Origin: a bacterium
Lineage (GTDB): Bacteria > Actinomycetota > Acidimicrobiia > Acidimicrobiales > Ilumatobacteraceae
Length of the DNA stretch: 46,475 bases
Direction of reading: 5' to 3'
NCBI GenBank assembly: GCA_013205145.1
Contig: JABMMV010000219.1
Location: 1-46,475, forward strand
Within the stretch, counting starts at the first letter, position 1; every line of letters begins with the position of its first letter. Positions 1 to 9,600 of this stretch are shown here, in pieces. The position numbers and the translations under genes were made by a program. The notes under the pieces are model-generated. The model did no database searches and was not told where the DNA came from. It saw only the letters and a program-made list of their open reading frames with translations.

Positions 1-95
1 GTGTTGAGCTGTTCACCAGCAGCACGTGCAAGTGCAGCGGCAAGCAAATGATCATCGAGTATGAGCTCTTGCGTCAATTCAACGTTTGTGGTCAT
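1..95 (-). CDS. N-terminal fragment of a protein, possibly inositol-monophosphatase/CysQ family (truncated by window edge)
   Basis: Reverse strand reads ATG...MTTNVELTQELILDDHLLAAALARAAGEQLNT, open to the window edge. ATG overlaps the stop of the upstream ORF (ATGA). Family assignment is weak, based on the N-terminal pattern only. Confidence 0.45.
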   Translation of the reverse strand, partial: MTTNVELTQELILDDHLLAAALARAAGEQLN

Positions 96-406
96 GCGGA
101 GCGTTGCCCTAGAGCAATGGCGCGCCGCACAAGGTCGCGAAGGTCTTCTTCTGAAGCACCTTTTTTTACTTGTTCGTCTATTTTTGCTTCGAGGTATTCA
201 GCTTCCACTTCGTTGAAAGCATGAATGCGCTCTTTCGCGGTCACTGTTGAAACAACAATGAGCACAATGGCAGCAGTGGTGGTGATGAGTCCAATGCTGA
301 CGACCCAGCCTTCGTTGTTTCCAGCAATAGACGAAACGATGATGCCAGCGATGCCGCAAACGAAGGTGACAGCGCATGCCCAACGGAAAATCTTGATGCT
401 GGTCAT
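92..406 (-). CDS. Small membrane protein with two predicted TM helices, unknown function
   Basis: 104 aa ORF. Hydrophobic segments (ACAVTFVCGIAGIIVSSIAG; VVSIGLITTTAAIVLIVVSTV) followed by a charged C-terminus. Tightly spaced after ettA on the same strand. Confidence 0.7.
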   Translation of the reverse strand: MTSIKIFRWACAVTFVCGIAGIIVSSIAGNNEGWVVSIGLITTTAAIVLIVVSTVTAKERIHAFNEVEAEYLEAKIDEQVKKGASEEDLRDLVRRAIALGQRSA

Positions 407-412
407 GGTGTC

Positions 413-2089
413 CTAGCGAGCGATGGGTTTGTACTTAATGCGATGTGGTGTATCGGCAGAAGAACCAAGTTCCTTGCGTCGCCACGATTCGTATTCACTA
501 AAGTTGCCTTCAAACCAACGCACTTGGCTATCGCCTTCAAAGGCGAGAACATGCGTGGCAATACGGTCGAGGAACCAACGGTCGTGGCTGATGACAACGG
601 CGCATCCGGGGAAACTTTCAAGGGCTGTTTCTAGTGCGCGCAAAGTATCGACATCGAGGTCGTTCGTCGGTTCGTCGAGAAGAAGCAGGTTGCCGCCACG
701 CTTCAACAACTTGGCAAGGTGCACGCGGTTTCTTTCTCCACCAGAAAGATCACCCACAAGTTTTTGCTGGTCGCTTCCTTTGAAGTTGAAACTAGACACA
801 TATGCACGGCCATGAATTTCACGACCGCCAACCTTCATGTGCTCTACGCCACCAGTAATTTCTTCGTACACGGTGGCAGCGGCGTCGAGGTTGTCGCGGT
901 TTTGGTCGACATAGCTCAACTGCACAGTGTCACCAACAGTGACAGAGCCGGTATCGGGCGACTCTAAACCTGCAAGCATGCGAAACAGCGTGGTTTTACC
1001 AGCACCGTTCGGGCCGACGATGCCAACAATGCCCGCGGGTGGCAAGGTGAACGACAAGTCGTCAATGAGCAAGCGATCGCCAAAACCCTTTGACAGGTTT
1101 TTCACTTCAATGACGGTGTCACCGAGGCGAGGACCTGACGGAATAGGAATTTCCATGCGGTCGGGTCCGCTTTCAGCAGCTTGCGCTTCGGCGTGCAACT
1201 TTTCATAAGCAGACAAACGTGCTTTACCCTTGGCTTGGCGAGCCTTTGGCGACATCTTGACCCATTCAAGTTCGCGTTGCAGTGAACGAGCACGAGTTTC
1301 GTTTGTCTTGTCTTCTTGCAGAAGTCGTTGTTGTTTTTGTTCTAGCCAACTGGAGTAGTTGCCTTCGAAGGGGAAGCCACGACCGCGATCGAGTTCTAAA
1401 ATCCATTTCGCTACATTGTCGAGGAAGTAACGGTCGTGGGTAATTGCGACCACAGTGCCCGAATATTCCTGAAGAAAGCGCTCAAGCCACAACACGCTCT
1501 CGGCGTCGAGGTGGTTGGTGGGCTCATCGAGCAACAACAAGTCGGGATGGCTCAGCAAGAGTCGACATAATGCAACGCGGCGTGCTTCACCACCAGAGAG
1601 TGTGGTGACGTCGGCGTCGTTCGCTGGGCAGCGCAATGCATCCATCGCAATTTCAACATTGCGGTCGAGGCTCCATGCATCGGCGGCAGCAATTTTGTTC
1701 TCAAGGTCGGCCTGCAGCGCGCCTACTTTTTCGTAGTCGGCATCGGGGTCGGCCCACATGGCCATGACCTCGTCGTAGCGGGTAAGCATGTCGCGAATGG
1801 GGGCAACTCCGTCCATGACGTTTCCAAGAACATCCTTGGTGGGGTCAAGCCGGGGTTCTTGTTCGAGCATGCCAACGCTGAAGCCTGGGGTGAGGCGGGC
1901 TTCGCCGGTGTACTCGTCGTCCATGCCCGCCATGATGCGCAACAGGCTGGACTTACCGCTGCCGTTTGAGCCAATGACGCCAATTTTGGCGCCAGGGTAG
2001 AAGGACAGGGAGATATTTTCCAAAATGGTGCGGTCTGGTGGGTAAAACCGAGCCAGTTTGTAGCAGGTGTATATGAATTCATGTGCCAT
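413..2089 (-). CDS. ettA: Energy-dependent translational throttle protein EttA (ABC-F ATPase)
   Basis: 558 aa with two ABC domains (GSNGSGKSS / GPNGAGKTT Walker A; LSGGEARRVALCRLLLSHPDLLLLDEPTNHLD; LSGGERNRVHLAKLLKRGGNLLLLDEPTNDLD) and ABC-F architecture. Confidence 0.95.
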   Translation of the reverse strand: MAHEFIYTCYKLARFYPPDRTILENISLSFYPGAKIGVIGSNGSGKSSLLRIMAGMDDEYTGEARLTPGFSVGMLEQEPRLDPTKDVLGNVMDGVAPIRDMLTRYDEVMAMWADPDADYEKVGALQADLENKIAAADAWSLDRNVEIAMDALRCPANDADVTTLSGGEARRVALCRLLLSHPDLLLLDEPTNHLDAESVLWLERFLQEYSGTVVAITHDRYFLDNVAKWILELDRGRGFPFEGNYSSWLEQKQQRLLQEDKTNETRARSLQRELEWVKMSPKARQAKGKARLSAYEKLHAEAQAAESGPDRMEIPIPSGPRLGDTVIEVKNLSKGFGDRLLIDDLSFTLPPAGIVGIVGPNGAGKTTLFRMLAGLESPDTGSVTVGDTVQLSYVDQNRDNLDAAATVYEEITGGVEHMKVGGREIHGRAYVSSFNFKGSDQQKLVGDLSGGERNRVHLAKLLKRGGNLLLLDEPTNDLDVDTLRALETALESFPGCAVVISHDRWFLDRIATHVLAFEGDSQVRWFEGNFSEYESWRRKELGSSADTPHRIKYKPIAR

Positions 2090-2185
2090 GGCGCCCTTAC
2101 GTTACCCGCCTTCGGCAATGAAGGGTGGTACGTTTCAGGTGTTATCTTTTTCAGGTTTTCTGAACGACACAAAGGGGCATACAAA

Positions 2186-2944
2186 ATGGAGTTGCTGACT
2201 CGCGACTACCTCGGAAACTTTGGCTTCCGCTATCTGCACATCGTGGCCGGCATTTGCTGGATCGGTTTGCTTTATTACTTCAACCTCGTTCAGGTGCCAG
2301 CCTTTGCTGCATTTGGCGATGAGGGCAAGGCGCGCAACATCGCTATCGACAAAGTGGCTCGTCGCGCTTTGTGGTGGTTCCGTTGGGCAGCTATTGCCAC
2401 TTTGGTCACCGGCATTCTCATTACCGGTCTGGTGAAGAACTACTTCAAAGACTTCATGACCAGCGATTCGGGTCTGGGAATTGGTCACAACGTGGCTATC
2501 AGTATTGGAATGGTGCTGGGTATTCTCATGGCCGCCAACGTGTGGATGGTTATTTGGAAGAACCAAAAAATTGTTCTTGCTAACGCGGCAAATGTGCTTG
2601 CCGGTGGAGAAGCAAACCCTGCCGCTCCTGCAGCAGGTCGTAGGGCACTTCTTGCCTCGCGGCAGAACTTCATTTTCTCGTTCTCCATGTTGTTCTTCAT
2701 GGTGGGTGCAGCACACTTCTACAGCGGTGCATTTGCTGGTGCCACTAGTGGCAATGCGTGGACATTCTTCATTATTGGAGTTGTCATCACAGCTATTTTT
2801 CAAATCAATGCATTAGGTCTTCTTGGCGGTACTGCAGCAACCAACAAGTTGCTCTGGCCATATGAAAGTCACAAAAATGCCCTCATCACCGGTGGCGTGC
2901 TGTTGCTCGTATTGTGGATCTTGTCGGAAATTCTTCTCGGCTAA
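2186..2944 (+). CDS. Urate hydroxylase PuuD N-terminal-domain-like membrane protein
   Basis: MELLTRDYLGNFGFRYLHIVAGICWIGLLYYFNLVQVPAF; multiple TM segments. Resembles the PuuD membrane domain, with no C-terminal cytochrome c (no CxxCH). Start moved to the internal ATG at 2186. Confidence 0.7.
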   Translation: MELLTRDYLGNFGFRYLHIVAGICWIGLLYYFNLVQVPAFAAFGDEGKARNIAIDKVARRALWWFRWAAIATLVTGILITGLVKNYFKDFMTSDSGLGIGHNVAISIGMVLGILMAANVWMVIWKNQKIVLANAANVLAGGEANPAAPAAGRRALLASRQNFIFSFSMLFFMVGAAHFYSGAFAGATSGNAWTFFIIGVVITAIFQINALGLLGGTAATNKLLWPYESHKNALITGGVLLLVLWILSEILLG

Positions 2945-2963
2945 TTCACTTTTCGCTCTAGTC

Positions 2964-2999
2964 AAAAAACCCTCGGCTGTAGCTGGGGGTTTTTTGTTT
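2964..2999 (+). terminator. Rho-independent terminator, possibly bidirectional
   Basis: aaaaaaccctcggctgtagctgggggttttttgttt: GC-rich hairpin flanked by A-tract and T-tract, just after the stop of the PuuD-like gene. Confidence 0.85.
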
Positions 3000-3044
3000 A
3001 TATGACCTGTTACGGTGACAATTCCCCAGTGATTGTGGAGAACC

Positions 3045-3917
3045 ATGAGTTCAGTAGTAACGGTGGAGTCCACCGCACCGATTGGTGAGATTCTTGACGT
3101 AATGAAGCGCGATGGCGCTGTCATTGTGGCAAACCTCTTATCGAGCGATTTGGTGCAACGACTTCGCAATGACCTCGATGTGGTCACGCAGAACATGCAC
3201 GTGGGCACGCGCAGCGGCGACCCCATTGTTGAGAAGTTTTGGGGAACCAATACAAAACGTTTTGGGCGACTCGCAGAACGCAGTCCAGCATTTATTGAAG
3301 TGCTCACAAACCCGCTCATGACGGCAATCAGCGATGAACTCATATTGGGGAGTGCAGTTGACTGGTGGTTGAACTCGGCGCAAATGATGGTCATTGGGCC
3401 TGGTCAAGAGGCTCAGGTATTGCACCGCGATGTGAACAACTGGCCGTTTTTTGAAACCCCCGCATCACCTGAAGTGACCGTCAGTTGGATGCTTGCACTT
3501 GGTGCATTCACAAAAGAGAACGGTGCAACAAACGTTGTTCCGGGAAGTCACTTGTGGAAAGATTTTTCAGATCGGTCGTGCGAACATCTGGTGGTGCAGG
3601 CTGAAATGGCCGCTGGCAGTGGACTTCTCTACGCCGGTCGTGCGCTCCATGGTGGAGGGGCAAATACCTCGGTTGACAACTGGCGCATGGGAATGCATGT
3701 GTCGCATGTAGTGGGTTGGCTGACGCCTGAAGAGGCTCTCCCCATTGCGAACCCATGGGAGCTTGTGCGGAAGTTCAGCCCAGAGGTGCAAAGACGCTTG
3801 GGCTGGCGCTGTTACGAAGCCGATTCTGTGAACTCGGGGCGTTTATGGACAATTGACTATGAAGACATTGTTTTGGGCATGGGTCTCGAGGAAAATACGT
3901 CAGACGAAATCGCCTAA
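3045..3917 (+). CDS. Phytanoyl-CoA dioxygenase (PhyH) family protein
   Basis: Fe(II)/2OG-type HxD motif (VLHRDVNNWPFFE) and distal His region (RALHGGGANTS..NWRMGMHVSH). PhyH-like layout. Confidence 0.8.
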   Translation: MSSVVTVESTAPIGEILDVMKRDGAVIVANLLSSDLVQRLRNDLDVVTQNMHVGTRSGDPIVEKFWGTNTKRFGRLAERSPAFIEVLTNPLMTAISDELILGSAVDWWLNSAQMMVIGPGQEAQVLHRDVNNWPFFETPASPEVTVSWMLALGAFTKENGATNVVPGSHLWKDFSDRSCEHLVVQAEMAAGSGLLYAGRALHGGGANTSVDNWRMGMHVSHVVGWLTPEEALPIANPWELVRKFSPEVQRRLGWRCYEADSVNSGRLWTIDYEDIVLGMGLEENTSDEIA

Positions 3918-3953
3918 GGTGTAGTTGCGCAGTGAAATTGCCAAGGGGGAAAC

Positions 3954-6110
3954 ATGAGCATTGAAACACGACGTACTTTTTGTCGGTTCTGTCACGCAGG
4001 TTGTGCCATCGACGTTGATGTTGACACCGTGAGCAATGCAGTGCTTGGTGTTCATGGCGTGCAAGACGACCCCATGTATGAGGGTTACACGTGTGTGAAA
4101 GGTCGCAACTTGGGCGGCCAACATGAGCACCCTGGTCGATTGCGTACCAGCTTGAAGCGCACAGGCGATGTGCTGAGCCCTATTGATACCAACATTGCTT
4201 TCGATGAAATTGCTGACAAGGTCGCGGGCATTTTAGAAAAGTACGGACCACGTTCTATTGCCACTTATTGCGGTACTGCTGCGTATCAAAATGCAACCGG
4301 CCTTCCCATTGCTGCTGCATTCCACAATGCAATTGGTTCAGAGAGTTTTTACACTTCTTCATCTATCGACCAACCAGGCAAGGCAATTGCACCGCTACGT
4401 CACGGAGCATGGGCTGCAGGTGTACAAGGTTTTGAAACCGCCGACGTTGCCATGGTCATTGGGTGCAACACGCTGGTCAGCACTTTTGGTTACCCAGGTG
4501 GCATTCCAGGGTTCAACCCGCTCGTACGATTACGTCAAGCAAAAGAACGTGGTTTGTATCTTATTGTCATTGACCCACGCTTTACCGAAGTAGCGCATTA
4601 TGCCGATTTGTATTTGCCAGTGCGTGCGGGTGAAGACCCCACTTTGCTTGCCGGCATTATTCGTCAAATTCTTGCCACCGATGCGTACGACAAAGATTTT
4701 TGTGGTCGGTATGTAAACGGCCTCGACGAACTACGTATTGCGGTCGACCCATTCACCCTCGACTATGTCAGCCAGCGCGCAGGCGTAGAGCAAGCACTCA
4801 TTGTCACTGCTGCTCAAAAGTTTGCAGAAGGTCCGCGTGGGGCAGTTACTACCGGCACGGGGCCCGACATGGCGCCGCACTCGTCACTCACCGAGCATTT
4901 GGTGTTGGCATTGAACACCTTGTGTGGCCGTTACAACCGCGAAGGCGAAACGATGTACAACCCAGGTGGTCTCATGACCCCTCCTGGGCAAATACGAGCA
5001 GGTGTTATTCCTCCGAAGCCAGAGATGCTCACGAAGGGCTCGAAGTCGCGGATGCGTGACATTTATATGCAGCGTGGGCAGGCAGCCACATCAACGCTTG
5101 CAGAAGAAATTTTGTTAGAAGGCGAAGGGCAAATTCGTGCGCTCTTTACCTTGGGTGGAAACCCTGTGGTGTCGTGGCCAGACCAACGCACCACGGTGGA
5201 AGCATTGCGTGCTCTCGACTTGCATGTGCTCATGGATGTACACGTATCGCCGTCGGCGCAACTTGCCCATTACGTCATTGCGAGCACGTTGAGTTTGGAA
5301 CGACCCGATGTGCCAACCACCATTGACCGTTGGTTCGATCAGCCGTATCAGCACTACACCCCGGCTGTTTTGGAAATGCGTGGCGATATTCGCCAAGAGT
5401 GGCAGGTATATACCGAAGTTGCGGGGCGACTTGGTATCACCATCAAGATGCCAGGTGGAGACATCACACCGGGAATGCAACTCACGGGCGACGATGTGCT
5501 CGATCTCATTTATGCCAATGCGAAGTTGCCACTAATGGAATTGCGCAAACACGTGGGTGGCCATCTTTTCCCTGAGTACATCACCACAGTTCAGCCAGCA
5601 GACCCAACAAGCCAGGCCCGGTTAGAAATGGTTCCGGCAGGTATTGCTGAAGAGATGAACGACGTATTCCGCGAGTCGTCGTCGGGTGCAGTCATTCATG
5701 GTTTCGACCCCGAAGTGCACACGTTCCGGATGACCACGCGGCGCTTAAAGAGCGTGTTCAACTCATCTGGTCGGGAAGTTGAAAAACTGCGCTCGCGCGA
5801 AGGAACCAACTTTGCGCACGTGAACTCGTTAGACCTTGCCGAACTAGGTATTGCCGATGGCGACACCATTGAAGTTGCTTCACCGAAGGGTTCCATTAAG
5901 GCAGTGGTGAAATCGGCTGACGATGTGCGCCGAGGCATGGTGTCACTGGCACATGCCTGGGGAGGGTTGCCCGACACGCCTAACGATTTGTCGGTAGTGG
6001 GCTCAACAACCGGCGCGCTCATTGACCTGCAAAGTGGCTATGACCCCATTACGGGTATTCCAGTGATGAGCGCAATACCGGTGGCGTTGCGCGCCGTTCC
6101 TGTTAGCTAA
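3954..6110 (+). CDS. Molybdopterin-dependent oxidoreductase (MopB family) with N-terminal [4Fe-4S] motif
   Basis: RTFCRFCHAGCAIDVDVD...GYTCVKGRN gives the Cx2Cx3C...C motif. Typical molybdopterin/MGD-binding regions and a C-terminal dinucleotide-binding domain (LRSREGTNFAHVNSLDLAELGIADGDTIEVASPKGSI). No Tat signal seen. Confidence 0.9.
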   Translation: MSIETRRTFCRFCHAGCAIDVDVDTVSNAVLGVHGVQDDPMYEGYTCVKGRNLGGQHEHPGRLRTSLKRTGDVLSPIDTNIAFDEIADKVAGILEKYGPRSIATYCGTAAYQNATGLPIAAAFHNAIGSESFYTSSSIDQPGKAIAPLRHGAWAAGVQGFETADVAMVIGCNTLVSTFGYPGGIPGFNPLVRLRQAKERGLYLIVIDPRFTEVAHYADLYLPVRAGEDPTLLAGIIRQILATDAYDKDFCGRYVNGLDELRIAVDPFTLDYVSQRAGVEQALIVTAAQKFAEGPRGAVTTGTGPDMAPHSSLTEHLVLALNTLCGRYNREGETMYNPGGLMTPPGQIRAGVIPPKPEMLTKGSKSRMRDIYMQRGQAATSTLAEEILLEGEGQIRALFTLGGNPVVSWPDQRTTVEALRALDLHVLMDVHVSPSAQLAHYVIASTLSLERPDVPTTIDRWFDQPYQHYTPAVLEMRGDIRQEWQVYTEVAGRLGITIKMPGGDITPGMQLTGDDVLDLIYANAKLPLMELRKHVGGHLFPEYITTVQPADPTSQARLEMVPAGIAEEMNDVFRESSSGAVIHGFDPEVHTFRMTTRRLKSVFNSSGREVEKLRSREGTNFAHVNSLDLAELGIADGDTIEVASPKGSIKAVVKSADDVRRGMVSLAHAWGGLPDTPNDLSVVGSTTGALIDLQSGYDPITGIPVMSAIPVALRAVPVS

Positions 6111-6492
6111 CGGTGAGGGTTGCTTTCATATTTTGGTGTCCAGGGACATCGCAAATAACGGTGTAGCTACCGGCGGCCAAATTAATTTCGCCGACGTCAA
6201 CTGCACCTTCTTCAGCGACAACAAGTTTGAAGTTGGGTACTTTGATGCCGTCTTGAACGATGAGCAACGTGTGGCGAACAGTGTCTTCATTGACCGTCAC
6301 AACTTTTACATTGCCTGCAGCGGCTTAATATTCACTTTTATCGAAGCGAATGGATTTGACGTTCTTCACAATGAGGCCTGCGTCGCTCGGAATGGTTTGG
6401 GCTGGGGCAGAGGTTCCGCCACCACAGGCCGACAGGGCGGAAATAGCGATAAGAGCAGCAAAAACGTTGCGTAATGAGAGGCGATGGGTCAT
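6103..6492 (-). pseudogene. Cupredoxin-domain lipoprotein gene interrupted by an in-frame TAA (6325-6327)
   Basis: Reverse-strand translation in one frame from ATG 6492: MTHRLSLRNVFAALIAISALSACGGGTSAPAQTIPSDAGLIVKNVKSIRFDKSEY*AAAGNVKVVTVNEDTVRHTLLIVQDGIKVPNFKLVVAEEGAVDVGEINLAAGSYTVICDVPGHQNMKATLTVS. Lipobox LSAC and cupredoxin copper site (C..PGH..M) lie in the same frame either side of the stop. Confidence 0.8.
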
Positions 6493-6612
6493 GAGTGAAC
6501 TCTACAAGTGGAATCTTGTCGATGTCCACAGGGGTGTATGAAAAGGGACTTTCTACGCAGCCCTGCTTTTGAAGACAGTTGTGACGAGGGGCGAAGACTA
6601 CGATCTGAAGCG

Positions 6613-9600
6613 ATGCCGAATAGCAACCCCTCCTCTCCGCAAGATGTCTTTGGCCCAAACTCGTGGCTTGTTGACGAAATGTATGAACAGTTCCGTATTG
6701 ACCCAACAGCGGTGTCTGATACATGGCGTGAGTTTTTCACTGACTATGTGCCAGGCCATGCCGGCGCAGTGCCAGGCGTTACACAAAACGCTCCCTTGGT
6801 AGAAAGTGCACCTGTTGCCAAACCTGCTGTCACGGCGCCAACCTCGGCAGTACCCCCAGAACCCATTCGTGGTTCGGGTGCGGCCATTGTTGCCAACATG
6901 GAACGCAGTTTGACTGTTCCTACTGCAACGAGCTTTCGCAATGTTCCTGCTCGACTTTTAGAAGTAAACCGTCGCGCCATCAACTCGTACATGAACCGTG
7001 GCGGAATGGGCAAAGTGAGTTTCACGCACATCATTGGCTATGCCATCGTGCGCGCTATTGCCGATGCGGTTCCTGCAATGAACAACAGTTTTGCCACCGA
7101 TGAAGCGGGGGCACCGCACATTATTCGTAACCCAGAAGTGAATATGGGCCTAGCCGTTGACGTGGCAAAATCTGATGGTTCGCGCACGCTTGTTGTGCCT
7201 GTATTGCGCAATACAGGCGGGCTCAGTTTTGCCGACTTCCTCAACTCCTATGAAGAGCTCGTACGTAAGGTGAAAACGAACAAACTTGCCGTCACCGACT
7301 TCCAAGGTGCCACCATTACTCTCACGAACCCTGGCACCATCGGCACTGTTCAATCAGTCCCTCGCCTGATGCCAGGACAAGGTGTCATTGTTGGTGTGGG
7401 CTCTATCGATTACCCCGCTGAATTTCAGGGTAGCGACGAACGTGCTTTGTCGAAGTTGGGCGTTTCAAAAGTTGTCACAGTTACAAGCACCTACGACCAC
7501 CGCATTATTCAAGGTGCCGAAAGTGGAATGTTTTTAAAGCGCTTGCATGAATTACTCATGGGGCAGCACGCTTTCTATGACGACATTTTTAAAAGCCTTG
7601 GTGTTCCTTACAAGGCAGAACAGTGGCGTACCGACAACAACGCATCTGACTCCGAAGAGCAAATGTTGCATAAGCAAATGCAGGTGGCAAACCTCATTCG
7701 CGTGCACCGTGTGCGTGGGCATCTCATGGCCGACCTCGACCCCTTGCGTTGGAAAGAGCCAGTACTTCCCGCAGAACTTGACCCGTCAACCTACGGGCTC
7801 ACCATTTGGGATCTCGAGCGTTCGTTTCTTACCGGTGGTGTTGGTGGCGTAGATCGCCAGGAACTTGGCGACCTGTTGTCGGTCTTGCGCGAAACGTATT
7901 GTGGCACCATTGGTGTTGAGTACATGCACATTCGAAACACCGAAGAACACCGCTGGTTCCAAGATCGCTTAGAGGGTGTCACTTTCAATCCATCGTTGTC
8001 GCAGAAAAACCGCATCATGGAGCGTCTCAATGCTGCAGAGGCATTTGAAAAGTTCTTGGCCACAAAGTATGTGGGCACAAAGCGCTTTGGTCTTGACGGC
8101 TGTGAAACCGCTATTCCTGTTATTGATACCATTTTGTCGGCAGCTGCCGCAGAGCATCTCGCAGGCGCTGTTATTGGTATGTCTCACCGTGGTCGTTTGA
8201 ATGTGCTGGCCAACGTAGTGGGGAAGAGCTACGACCAAATCTTCAAAGAGTTCGAAGGACATGTGAAGCCCGATTCCGTGCAAGGTTCCGGTGACGTGAA
8301 ATATCACCTTGGTGCTCACGGCACATTCACATCTGGTGAAGGCGATGCTATTGAGGTTGAATTAGCCGCTAACCCCAGCCATTTGGAAACTGTTGACCCC
8401 ATCGTGATGGGAATGGTGCGTGCTGCTCAAGATGGCATTAACCCGCCACTCGCATTTAGTGTTTTACCTTTACTTATTCACGGTGATGCGGCGTTTGCAG
8501 GCCAAGGTCTCGTTGCCGAATGTCTGGCAATGAGCGACCTCAGTGGCTACCGCGTGGGTGGAACCATTCACCTCATCATTAATAACCAAATTGGCTTTAC
8601 CACCGCGCCACAGTTCTCGCATTCTTCGGTGTATTCAAGTGACGTTGCCAAAACGGTTCAAGCACCCATTTTCCATGTGAATGGTGATGACCCTGAAGCG
8701 TGTGTGCGTGTGGCAAAACTTGCCTACGACTATCGCCAAAAGTTTCACAAAGACGTGGTCATCGACCTCGTTGGTTACCGCCGCTTGGGTCATAACGAAG
8801 GTGATGACCCGAGTTACACACAACCACTCATGTACAAGGCCATTGCAGAACATCGCAGTTCGCGCAAGATGTATGTGGAAACGCTCGTGAAGCGTGGTGA
8901 CATTACTTTGGAACAAGCCGAGCAGTACCTTCTCGATTATCAGAGCAAGTTGCAGTCGGCGCTCGACGAAACGCGCGCACATGCACCTGTACCAATTAAG
9001 GCGCCGAAGCCACCACTGCCTGCAGGCGTGGTTTCTCATGTCAATACAGGTGTCGATCGTTCTGTTATCGAAACCATTTTCGCAAAACTTACTCAATACC
9101 CCGAAGGTTTTACTCCGCACCCCAAGCTTGCAAAACAGTTTGAACTGCGTGAAAAGACCTTCCGTGAAGAAGGCGATGTGGAGTGGGCGGTTGGTGAAGC
9201 ATTTGCAATTGGCTCATTACTGCTTGAAGGCACAAGTGTGCGCCTGACCGGAGAAGACACTCGTCGCGGAACATTTAGCCAACGCCATGCTGCGCTTATT
9301 GATTATGAAAACGAGCGCAACTGGGTACCTCTCGCCGACCTGGCAACGGCAAATGCCAACTTCTGGGTCTACGACTCACTGTTATCTGAGTACGGTGCAC
9401 TCGGATTCGAATATGGGTACGCACACGCCAACCACGAAGCGTTGGTGGCGTGGGAAGCTCAATTTGGCGACTTCGTCAACGGTGCTCAAATTGTTATCGA
9501 CCAATACATCGTTGCAGCAGAAGATAAGTGGGGCCAGCAAAACGGTCTGGTGATGTTGTTGCCACACGGCTACGAGGGTCAAGGCCCAGAACATTCATCT

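Noticed and set aside
2135-2803. 222 aa minus-strand ORF opposite the PuuD-like gene
   Set aside because: Translation is rich in C/H/S/N with no domain pattern, and it lies antisense to a convincing membrane protein. Treated as a codon-bias shadow ORF.
6508-6612. 35-codon N-terminal extension of the kgd ORF
   Set aside because: MESCRCPQG... does not resemble Kgd. The typical N-terminus begins at MPNSNPSSPQDVFG (6613), so the start was moved.
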